From the NCBI GenBank assembly GCA_030674185.1, contig JAPXFY010000022.1:46799898-46863897 (forward strand): a stretch of DNA of 64,000 nucleotides. Direction: 5' to 3'. Positions 44,983-56,395 of this stretch are shown here, piece by piece; position 1 is the first letter of the stretch; every line of letters starts with the position of its first letter. The translations under genes and the position numbers were made by a program. The notes under the pieces are model-generated. The model had not been told where the DNA came from. It saw nothing but the letters and a program-made list of their open reading frames with translations, and made no database searches. The DNA is from Monoplex corrugatus (taxonomy: Eukaryota > Mollusca > Gastropoda > Littorinimorpha > Ranellidae).

Positions 44983-45339
44983 TTCGACCATAAATTGGAA
45001 GAATGGAAAAAATCAAACAAACCATGTAAACAATCAAACCGATTGCAAACAAAATGAAGGTGAAATCAATTGCAAACGATTGACTACTTGGTAATAACAA
45101 TAACAAAATGTCATGTTCTGCAGTTACAACTAACCATTCAAATCATTAGTTTAATATTGACATTTTTTATTAGAGTATCAGGATATAGGAAACCTGTTAA
45201 TATTATACGCCGTCCTGAAGTCCTTTTCTCTTTGAGAAATCTTTTGCAATCCCTTAAACGTTAGGTGAAAAAAAATATGAACAAGATTTTTCATATCAAA
45301 AGATTTGGAGACAAAATTTCACAAAGGTTAAACTTGATA

Positions 45340-45411
45340 CCGGAAGCACACTTGCACATCTTTACACCACAACAAAGTCGAAAACAGAAGTAGACGACGC
45401 TATCGAACAAG
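45340..45411 (+). promoter_or_regulatory. Candidate 5' UTR exon / promoter of the MPP2/6-like gene
   Basis: ACCGGAAGCACAC (ETS-like) followed by a locally CpG-containing stretch (GTCGAAAAC, GACGACGCTATCGAAC) that ends AACAAG|GTATGTTT, a good donor. It is the only such signal I see in the 5 kb before the first recognised MPP2/6 exon. Inference only. Confidence 0.25.
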
Positions 45412-45689
45412 GTATGTTTGGGATTACTTTCTGTTGCAATTGGCAGTACTTTGTAGTTTCTGCTTAATGCGCAGCATTTATCTTATTTACATATAATTGT
45501 CTTTGAGCAGCGCAACACAATCTGTGCTTTGAAACATGGAAAACAATGGGCGGTTTTGGATTCCGGAAGTGTCGATGTGTATAGCGTCTTTTCGCATTGT
45601 TGACATTCTTGTGTGTCGCTGGCACAACAGTCACATGCATTCAGCTTACCAAAAATCTGGCATGCTACCACCGTGCGCACAGCACACCA

Positions 45690-45696
45690 CACACAT

Positions 45697-45755
<59 letters not shown>

Positions 45756-45800
45756 GGAGACAGAGAGAGAGAAAAGAGAAGAGAGAGAGAGAGGATGCAG
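45690..45800. repeat. (AC)n then (GA)n microsatellite
   Basis: About 28 AC units (45697-45752) followed by GAGAGA-rich sequence. Confidence 0.95.
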
Positions 45801-46154
45801 CTGATGTTGGATGTGCCATGTTATGTTGGCAAGGCATATATAAGCCTAAGCTAAATGATTCTGTAGTCAGCATAGACAAGGAGTCAAGGGAGAGAGAGAA
45901 AAAAATCCTTCATTGCTGAAGGTTATACTTATAGAGGAAACAAATACTAGAAAGGGGGGAGAAGAAAAAAATAAGCGCAGTGAAGAGTAAATGTGCCAAA
46001 AATAATGACAATTGGATTGGACGAACATGCAAACAAACAAAAACAAAACAGAAATAACACAGCAACAACAATATGATAATAAGAAGGAAAAGCAAATCAA
46101 ATAGAAACATTGATCTGTACAAAAGGGCATCTGTTCACACACATATAATGATAT

Positions 46155-46297
46155 AATAATAATAATAATAATTACAATATTTATATAGCGCAAAATCTCG
46201 ATAAAATCAAATCTAAGCGCTGAAGCAGACACACACGCAAGCACGCACGCACGCACGCACGCACACACACGCACGCACACCACACACACACAAAACA

Positions 46298-46335
<38 letters not shown>

Positions 46336-46755
46336 TGGCTATAAATGGGGAGAAAGAATAAAAGCAATAAAAGCAAGAATAAAAGCAATGGAAAATTATA
46401 GAGAGCATAGCATATACAATTATATATTATAACCATATGATTCCCTCCGAGCGGAGACAGGCTGCAGAGGGGGGTTAGGATTTTATGCGGAGGAGAAAAG
46501 GTGAGTTTTGAGAGCGGACTTGAAGGAGACAAAAGTAGGTTGCTGACGGACTGAGAGAGGAAGTTTGTTCCAGGAGAGTGGACCAGAAACAGAGAAGGCT
46601 CGTGGACCATAGGTATTGAGCTTAGTGCGTGGAAAGCGAAAAGTCAGAGGATCGGAGGCAGAGCGGAGGGTACGTGAGGGAACATAGATCTCAAGTAGGC
46701 TTGACAGGTAATCGGGGGCTGCGTTATTGAGGCTTTTGTAGCACATGGTATACAT
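46155..46755 (-). mobile_element. L2/CR1-type LINE, short 5'-truncated copy; ORF 46483-46755
   Basis: The 90-codon C-terminal frame ([34 protein letters not shown]) is almost identical to the copy at 29401-31260, as is the 3' UTR down to the GCGCAAAATC..(ATT)n tail. It is truncated about 600 bp from the 3' end. The close similarity of the two copies implies recent transposition. Confidence 0.9.
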
Positions 46756-47479
46756 GATTATAAATGATTATAAATACAAACAACAGTATGTCATGGATAA
46801 TCAAAAGGTGTGGAATTGGCTATAAGTTTAGTTATCTACTCACACACATACATGCAATTATACACATGCATATTCACTCCCACCACCACTACATAAATTT
46901 AGCACAACTTACCAGGAAGCATGCTTATAAGCACTTTGTCACAAGTTTGTGTTTTATAGAAAATTTAATGCAACAAAAAACATGAATTGATAACAAATCA
47001 GTCGTATATGCATAGCATGACATGAAACATGAAAAGAAATCAATATAGGCTCATCCAGGGAGCTGTAAAGTATGCATAAGATGCAAGGACAATTTTCAGT
47101 ATGAACGCGCACATACACCTACAATATGTAGACGTGATTTTTAGACAGACTCGCACACATATGTACCTATACATACACACAGGCATTCATGCACATACAC
47201 ATGCACACATGCACAAGCACCAACAAAGGGGTGAACACAAGGCTAGGAAACAGATCCGTGAAACAGATAAACAATATTTTCCCTTGCAATCAATCATATG
47301 AGATACGGCTGATAGTGTCGATTATATGGCACTAAATAGACCTACACTAGAACAGTTGTTGATTTAGACAGTGATACATATGAGTAACAGGAGCAGAACA
47401 TACCAATCAAGAACCTTTACTAATAATTTTTTTTTTATTTTTTTTTTTAATGTTTTGTACTTGTAGTCAGAATACAGTA

Positions 47480-48890
47480 CACCTTTAGGATTAGGGTTAA
47501 TATTGGGCACGTGGCTAGCGCTAATATTGGACACAAGGGTAGGGTTAATATTGGGTGCAGGACTAAGGTTACTATTGGGCACATGGCTATGCTAATATTG
47601 GACACAAGGGTAGGGTTAATATTGGGAATAAGACTAGGGCTACTATTGGGTGCAGTACTAGGGTTACTATTAGATGCAGGATTAAGCTTACTATTGGGTG
47701 CAGGACTAGGGTTAATATTAGACACAAGGGTAGGGTTAATATTGGGAATAGGACTAGGGCTATTATTGGATGCAGGACTAGGGTTAATATTGGACACAAG
47801 GGTAGGGTTAATATTGGATGCAGGACTACGGTTACTATTGGGTGCAGGACTAGGGTTAATATTGGACACAATGGTAGGGTTAATATTGGATGCAGGACTA
47901 GGGTTAATATTGGACACAAGGGTAGGGTTAATATTGGGAGCAGGACTAGGGTTAATATTGGACACACATGGTACTAATGGGACAGGACCTAGGGTGAATA
48001 TTGGGTGCAGAATAGGGTTAATATTGGGTACAAGACTAAGGTTAATATTGGGTGCAGGACTAGGGTTAATATTGGATGCAGGACAAAGGTTAATATTGGG
48101 TAAGGACTAGGGTTAATATTGGGTACAAGACAGGTTAATATTGGGTACAGGACTAGGGTTAATATTGGGTGCAGAACTAGGGGTAATATTGGGTACAGGA
48201 CTAGGGTTAATATATAGACTGGTTAATTGGGCAAGGACTAGGGTTAATATTGGGACATGACTAGGATTATTGACAAGTAGGGTAATACTGGCATAGGATA
48301 ATAATATTGGACACAGGCTAGGGTTAATACTGGGCACAGGACTAGGGTTAATATTGGGCACATGAGTAAGAATGATATTGGTCACAGGACTAGGGTTAAT
48401 ACTGGGCATAGGACTAAGGTTAATTATTGGACACATGGCTAGGGTTAATATTGGGCACAGGACTAGGGTTAATATTGGGACACATGAGTAGGAATAATAT
48501 TGGTCACAGGACTAGGGTTAATATTGGGGACAAGACTAGGGTTAATATTGGACACATGACTAGGGTTAATATTGGGCACAGGACTAGTGTTAATATTGGG
48601 TACAGGACTAGGGTTGATATTGGGTACAGAAGTAGGGTTAATATTGGGCACTGGACTAGGGTTAATATCAGGTCCAGGACTAGGGTTAATATTGGGTACA
48701 GGACTAGGGTTAGTATTGGGTATAGGACTAGGGTTAATATTGGATATAAGGCTAGGGTTGATATTGGGCACAGCACTCAGGTTAATATTAAACATAGGAC
48801 TAGGGTTGATATTGGATATAGGGCTAGGTGATATAGGGCTAGGGTTAATTCTGGATATGGGTTAATATTGGGCACAGGGCTAAGGTTAAG
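47480..48890. repeat. 24-bp satellite, about 58 units
   Basis: Unit GGACTAGGGTTAATATTGGG plus TACA/CACA, with variants. Because 24 is a multiple of three, three frames per strand stay open for long stretches (Gly/Leu/Ile or Asn/Pro repeats). Not coding. The TAGGGTTA core only resembles the telomere repeat. Confidence 0.95.
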
Positions 48891-49149
48891 AATAGGGTTA
48901 GAGAAAAGTAAGATTTTTAAAGCCTAAATCCAATCAAAATCTTGCTCCTAACTGTAGAATTCATTCTGTTGTTAACAGAGACAGAAAGAGAGGTTGGAAA
49001 CTTACTGTGCCACAAGCTGTGTGTCTGGTTGGGACAGCCTGTGGCCTGGTGAACACATGTACAGAACTGTAGGGTCCAGGATAGAGTAAACGACAAACAT
49101 GTATAATCCTGATATATGTTGCTCTGCATTAACTGACTGTTCACACTGA

Positions 49150-49340
49150 GCATGCTAGGCTGTGATTGCCATCAGTTTCACTTTCAGTTTTTCAAGACGG
49201 CATCTCCTTGCTTGAAATAATTTCATATGACCGACACCATAAGTATCGTATGATGGACTGCCTTGAAGAAGTTCCAAGATGGTCATGACATAAGCCATAA
49301 GCGTGCGCATAAGCCGTACAAACTGGCAAGTTTTGTGCAT
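49150..49340 (+). repeat. Interspersed repeat fragment (TTTCAGTTTTTCAAGACGGC type)
   Basis: Shares TTTCAGTTTxTCAAGA.G..ATCTCC with 63320-63350. An unrecognised dispersed family. Confidence 0.4.
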
Positions 49341-49399
49341 TTGTCTGTCCATCTGTTCAATAATTGATCAATTTGATGTATCTGAATAAGGCATAAAAA

Positions 49400-49945
49400 T
49401 AGAATGATGGATAGAGAGACCAGCAAATTCAGATTTTCTAATGATCTCTTTTACCATCATCATAAATTATTATTTATTGATTTAATTAAACCCCCAGCAG
49501 GAATATAACAACAGCCAGCATCTGCAAATGTTGGATTCATTTGCATCCATTTTGAGTACACATGTCATTTACCTGCAATGTTTTCTCACAAAATTCAAAG
49601 CAGAAGACATCACACTTTTTCAGATTTGGTAGAACAGTAGCTATATTACCTTCTAACCCTCAGCTAAATATGATTTGACAGGAACATTTTGAGTCAAAGC
49701 AAATTTAAGTAGGGGTGGGTGGGACAGTTTCTGTGACATGAAGTATCTTTTGTGTGTGCTATCATGTGAGATAGCAAAAACAGGTCTGTTCACCACTCAT
49801 TGTACCTGAACACCAGATCGGTTGTGAGGCTTGTTAATTGCCTGCTCAAATATTGTTTATAAAAACATATTGAAGCAGTAATTGCGTGAATGTAGCAAGT
49901 TGTTTGTCTTTATAATATAGTTATAAACTTTTAAAATGTAGCCAA
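49400..49945. other. Upstream of the MPP2/6-like first recognised exon, nothing recognised
   Basis: AT-rich unique-looking sequence. No exon with splice sites stands out. Confidence 0.5.
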
Positions 49946-49948
49946 TGT

Positions 49949-50143
49949 TTAACCCTTTGACTCCCGCACCGTGTCCACCAGCATCCTGCATTGTCAACTA
50001 TACTAGCAAAGCAAAAACTTAACCTTTGACTTCCCTCACCCTATCCACTAAACTTTCTGCAGAAAAACTGGTGGATAGGATGAGGCAGTCAAAAGGTTAA
50101 GTTTTTGCTGTTGACTGGTAGGGTGTGGGAGTCAAAGGGTTGA
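49949..50143. mobile_element. TTAA MITE, well preserved
   Basis: TTAA|CCCTTTGACTCCCGCACC at the left, outer right arm GGTGTGGGAGTCAAAGGG|TTGA, and an inner palindromic unit that also starts AACCTTTGACTTCCC and ends GCAGTCAAAAGGTTAA. It ends about 80 bp before the exon at 50226. Confidence 0.85.
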
Positions 50144-50225
50144 ATCATTTATTATGTTTAATAGTTTATATATGCATGTTTTATTGTTTGATTTATGTGC
50201 ATGTTTTTTTTTTTTTATTGTGCAG

Positions 50226-50292
50226 TTTGATGAATTATGTGAAACAGTAAACAAACCAATGCCAGCTGGAGACAAGAAAATCAGTGCCATTG
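50226..50292 (+). CDS. MPP6: MPP2/6-like exon with probable start codon (ATG 50259)
   Basis: Acceptor TTATTGTGCAG, donor ATTG|GTAAGT, phase 1 end. Reading from 50259 gives MPAGDKKISAI, which then joins EALETIQDNIDTFEDVG of the next exon, similar in length to the short N-terminus of MPP6. The frame is open upstream (FDELCETVNK), so an earlier start is possible. A short out-of-frame ORF (ATG 50230) ends before 50259. Confidence 0.65.
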
Positions 50293-50783
50293 GTAAGTTG
50301 AAAAGTTAATGATACAAGTACTAAACTTTTGAATCGATAGAAAAAGATAAAGAAAGAAAGAAAGAAAGAAAGACCCCTCCTCCCCCTGCAATTTATGTTT
50401 GGGATTTGTGTTGTATTTAACTATTTTTAGTATTCATTGGAAATTGACACAGCATAGTGCTCATTATTAACAGGAAAGAGAGCAGTCTTGTTCTTTTGTC
50501 CTCCATCGACACGGTCAGGCCATTTCTGACAACAAATGTGGCTGCAATGGGCGGGAGCCATTTGTATCTGATGTAGGTAGTACCATAGTTTGTTAGAAGG
50601 TGCCTACAGGCCTAACACCTGTCTATTCAGCCCTCTGGGTTTTCTGTAAGGGTTGTCCTGTAAGGATGATTTTTTTTACATCAATGAAAGAGATTTGTAA
50701 CAAGAACAGAAAACATAACACACACACACACACACACACACGCGCACACACACACACGCACGCACGCACATGCATATGCACAC

Positions 50784-50852
<69 letters not shown>

Positions 50853-51533
50853 ACACACACACACACACACCACCACCACCACCACCACCACCACCAGTAT
50901 TAGACCATGCATGAAAAATATTTTTAAAATTAAGCAATACATGTACATGTATCTCTAAAACAGTCACCATTTGCTGAAACTAAGAATGAAATCTGTACTA
51001 TGATTTAAAACAAAATCCAGCTCTCATCATCATCATCATGTCGAGCTTGCTCGGCTATCCATGACACGTTTCTTCCATTCTTCTCTGTCAGACATTGCAG
51101 TAGGTAGTTCATCATACTGACGGCCCATATCATCCGTCAGTTGGTCAATGAAGGTCTTCTTTGGACGTCCTGGTCTTTGTTTGCCATGGCTGGGTCTCCA
51201 TAGTAGAACACCCCCCACCAGTTCTTCTTTGCTACGCCAGCAATGTCCCGCGAAGCGCAGTCTTTGTTGACGTATTGATTTACTGATTGGTGGGATCTTA
51301 CCATATAAAAATCCGGCTCTGAATATAACATACAAGCAGTCATGCATGTAGCATGCATATGCACATGTACTCACACACGCATACACATACACACACATGC
51401 ACACATACACACATGCACACATACAACACATACACACATGGACACACCGCACACACTTAAACACACACACACACTTACACACACACACACACACACGCAC
51501 ACACACACACACTACACACACACACACACCACA

Positions 51534-51575
<42 letters not shown>

Positions 51576-51598
51576 ACACACACTACACACACACACAC

Positions 51599-51657
<59 letters not shown>

Positions 51658-54600
51658 ACACACTCACTCACTCATTCACTCTATACCATCCTTACATCTT
51701 TGCATCCTTACATATCATAATGCACATACAATGTCTAAACAGAAATTTCAGCAACAGAAGACGTATAAGTTATTTAAAAATGAAAATGTAGAACTGACAG
51801 AAATGTGTTAAATGATGTGCATGTTAATTAAAGGTGTTGTCACTAAATTATGTCCACCAAGGATAAATGTGCACACTGTGCAGCGACATTACTTTAAATT
51901 GTAAATCATTCTTGTATGACCTATTCTCCAAACCTTTTGGACTCATTCAAGTCATTGCACATTGCCACAAAATTACTTTTTATTAAAGCATGAACTCAAA
52001 CTTTAGATGAGACATGTGACAATGATTCTTTTGACAATATTCATGATGAGGACAAGGAATAGAATCAAACCAGAAATAGCTGAAGAGCAATGTGGATTTG
52101 TTGATGGGAAAGGAACAGTTAATGCCATAACGTATGAACTCTCATAGAAAGACCAGTTGAGTTGAATAAGAATTTATATTTAAAATTTTGATTATACCAA
52201 GGCTTTTGATTGGATAAAATATGAGGAATTGATCAGCCAACTGGAAAAGCTCAATATTAATGGAAAACATAAGAATAATAAGAAATATGTATTGGGAACA
52301 AACAACAGCAATGAGAGTGGAAAGTGATACAAGTTCTTTTCAAACTATCACAAGACGGGTGATAGGTATGTGTTTTGTCACCAGATTTGTTTTCACTTTA
52401 TAGCGAAACCATTCTGAGAAACCTAGAAAAATGCATAGGGATAAAGTTTAGAGGAAAAATGATAAACTCTACGTTATGCAGATGACACTGTTCTCATTGA
52501 TGAAAATGAAAAAAAAAAAAAACAGAACCCCCCCCCCCCCCCCCCCCCCCTGCAGAATCTCATGAATATAAATGAAATAGAAAGCAGAAATAAAGGGCTA
52601 CAGCTAAAGGTAAAAAACATGAAATTCCCTCATGCAAAATAACAGCAAATGGCACAACTTTGAGACAGGTTGTAAGTTTAAATATCTGGGAACAGTCATC
52701 TCACCAGATGCCAGATGCACATTAGAAATATCCAGCAGAACTGGCCAAGCTAAAACAGCATTCAAGAAAATAAAAATCATTCTTACCATTAAATGCCTAT
52801 CAAGTGACCTCATTAAATGCCTATCAAGTGACCTCAGGAAGAAAGTTTTTCAGTTTTGCATAGAACCAACAGTGTTGTATGGATGCAAAGCCTGGATAAT
52901 CAACAAGCAAAGTCAGAACAAAATTGAGGCAGCTGAAATGTGGTTTCTAAGAGGAATGTTAAGATGTCCATGGACAGCAAAGAAGCAAATGAGACAGTCT
53001 TGAAGGAGGCAGACACAAAAAGAACATTAATGAAGAAGATTAGGAAAAGACAAGCAACATTTGTAAGACATTTTATGGGACAAGAGAAATTTAAACATTT
53101 AGTCACAACAGGAAAGCCAGAGGAAAAAGAGCACCAGACAGGCCTAGGGAGAAAATATTGGACGGTTTTGCAGAGTGGATTTGGACAAAAAGGGTAGGAG
53201 ATACATCTGTAGTGATGAAAGATAAGATTTGTATGGAGGGCCATGATCACCAACACCATGTGGCAAGGCACATGTTGATGATGAACCACGCTTCACAATG
53301 TTGTTGCAATCTGCATCTTTGGTGAGTGAGTATGCTGAGTGTTTTAATTTTTTCCATAAGCCAATCATAGATATGACTTACACTTTACAGGATCTTTAAT
53401 GTGCATATTTGATATTCTGTATGCACATATATATGAAGGGGATTTAGTCACAGGCAGGTCTGTACACATGGACTAGGGAGATCAGAAATATCTCCATCCT
53501 TTACCCACCAGGTAGATGTGCGTAGGCAAATCCAGTTGACTTTCCAATGGAAAGTCTGGCATTTACCAGCCTGTTCAGTGTTCTGGCAGTTACCAACCTG
53601 TTCTGGCATTTACCAACCTGTTTGGCAGTTACCAGCCTATTCTGGCAGTTACCAACCTGTTCTGGTATTTACCAGCCTGTTCTGGTATTTACCAACCTGT
53701 TCTGGCAGTTACCAGCCTTTTCTGGCAGTTACCAGCCTGTTCTGGCATTTACCGACCTGTTCTGGCATTTACCAGCCTATTCTGGCAGTTACCAGCCTGT
53801 TCTGGCAGTTACCAGCCTGTTCTGGCAGTTACCAGCCTGTTCTGACGTTTACCAACCTGTTCTGGCATTTACCAGCCTGTTCTGGCAGTTACCAGCCTGT
53901 TCTGTTACTTCTGGTTTGCCATTTACCAACCTGTTCTGGCATTTACCAGCCTGTTCTGGCAGTTATCGACCTATTTTGGCAGTTACCAGCCTGTTCTGGC
54001 CGTTACCAGCCTGTTCTGGCAGTTACCAGCCTGTTTTGGCAGTTACCAGCCTATTCTGGCAGTTACCAGCCTGTTCTGGCAGTTACCAGCCTATTCTGGC
54101 TTTTACCAGCCTGTTCTGGCATTTACCAGCCTATTCTGGCAGTTACCAACCTGTCCTGGCAGTTACCAGCCTGTTCTGGTAGTTACCAGTCTGTTCTGGC
54201 AGTTACCAGCCTGTTCTGACATTTACCTGACTAACTAGTATATGTATTGATTTTGGGTCTGGTATGTTACTTAACTTGTGGAAATCGATTGTTTCATTCA
54301 AATGTGAGTAAAATATGTATCAAATTGTATTGACAGAGGCCTTAGAGACCATCCAGGATAACATTGACACATTTGAAGATGTTGGAGCATCAGAGGCGCA
54401 GGCAGACTTCCTGCAAGACTTCTTTGACGAACCAGCATTGGGAGCACTGCTTGAAGTAAGTGAATATCAAATGATGAAATTAAACTTGTAGTGCTGAGCA
54501 CTGGCCTTGAGGAATTTAAGAATTTAGATAAAAATCCAAGAATACCATCACTGAATGTGTTAATACTGTCCAATGATCGATTAAAAAAAGTCCCCCTCCC

Positions 54601-55359
54601 CCCTTTTCTCTGCTTCATCTTCCTCCTTGGAAATCAACTGAGTTTAACTTTTTCTTCTAAGAAGCAGATGACCTCTGCCAAATCAACAAATAAACAAATG
54701 AATGAATGAATAAATAAATGAATGAATGAATGAATAAATGAATGAATGAATGAATCAGTCACTCCGTAAATGAATAGACCCAAACAACTTGTTTGGAGCA
54801 AAACCATAGACTTGATACTTACTGATGAAATGCACAGTATAATGATAATATTTACTGTGTAGGATCAAGGAGTCGGCTATATGTGTTTTTGCAGATTGGG
54901 ATGGAGTGCATATGGAATTGTCTGACTATGATGATTCCCTCTTGAACAAACTCTAAACTCCAACCAGTCGCCGTGGCGTAGTGGTTAATGCAACAGACTA
55001 CTGACTGGAAGGTTGTGGGTTCAAATCCCCATCAGTACCTTCAAAAATCATTGTGGGATTTTTCGGGTCTGACTGGCTCCTACCCAGAGTTGGGCATGCT
55101 ATGGGCTCATTGGGAAGACTGGGACCACACAGTCGAGTCTCATCCACTTCATGGATGTGTCATTGAGGGTGTTGCTCAAATGTTCTGACCAGCACCGCAG
55201 GTGTCTGTATCTCTCGGGCCTGGTTGACGCCAGGATATATTGCGATAGTAAGCGTAGAGTACAGCCCTGTCACGCAGTCTCAATCCTACATGGAACTCCA
55301 TAGCATCATGATTATCATCCTCATCGACATCATCATCATTGCATTGTAAAAAAAAAAAA

Positions 55360-55390
<31 letters not shown>

Positions 55391-56328
55391 CCCCTCTAAA
55401 CTCCAAACTCTAAAGCTTTCCACTTCTTTCATGCCATATGTTAGCCATTCTTTCTTGACATCTATGAACCAGAAAAAAAACAACGAAAGAAGAATATGAA
55501 CGCGTAATACAACAAAACGAGACAGGCGCAAATTTTCGGCCAACTGGCCTTTGTCAAGCATAAGATTACAAACAAACACAAACACTAGATACAAAAAATT
55601 TGAGAAAAAGACTGAAACTTCCTTTTCTCACATTGAAGACAGCAGCAGGGAAATTTCAGTCTTTTTCTCAAAGTTTTTGTATCTAGTATTTGTTTGTTTG
55701 TAATCTTAAGCTTGACAGAAAATTTGCGCCTGTCTTGTTTTGTTGTATTAAATACGCGTTCATATTCTTCTTTCATGTTTTTTTCTGGTTCCTGTTTGCT
55801 TGAATGCGGGCAGTCACACTTGTTTTGGATTTTGATGTCTATGAGTTATGTTAAACATGACAAGCACTCAGTCACATACACACATATGGTATGGGGGTTA
55901 TGTCCACAGATGTACGATGACCTGACAGAAGGAGATTTACCAGAACCTGAAGATGATGAAGCGAAAGAAGTGTTCCACGATGTACTGGACGTCATGTCCG
56001 CTCGTGCTGCTACCCACACCCGTGCTAAACAGCTTCGTGATGTCCTCAGGAACCCTCACATCCAGGTAAGAAAACATGATAAATCCATTCTGACAGGCAA
56101 ACATAGATGCATGCATACAGGGGAAGTGGGGAAAAGTGGGTGGTGGTGGGGTGGTGGTGGTGAAAGTTGGTGCTGTTCTTTGACGAGATGCTTTCACTGC
56201 GGAGAGCTGCCTGAGTAAAAATTCTGTTGTTGTGACAAAACAGAACAAAACAAAAAATATCACTTTGACATATTTCATAAGAAGACAAGAAGGGTGAAAG
56301 AAAACAGCAAGTAAGATACTGAATATGA

Positions 56329-56395
<67 letters not shown>

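Noticed and set aside
47447..48865. Asn/Pro and Gly/Leu repeat proteins in the 24-bp satellite
   Set aside because: Same artefact: three frames per strand open over the same units.
47480..48890. Interstitial telomere array
   Set aside because: The unit is 24 bp with only one TAGGGTTA core, not (TTAGGG)n.
53518..54219. Two 211-233-codon plus-strand frames with FWQLPACSGSYQPV repeats
   Set aside because: Direct translation of a 20-bp satellite in two frames at once; non-coding.
54965..55035. tRNA gene
   Set aside because: Good A and B boxes but no acceptor-stem pairing and a SINE body with poly(A) follows.
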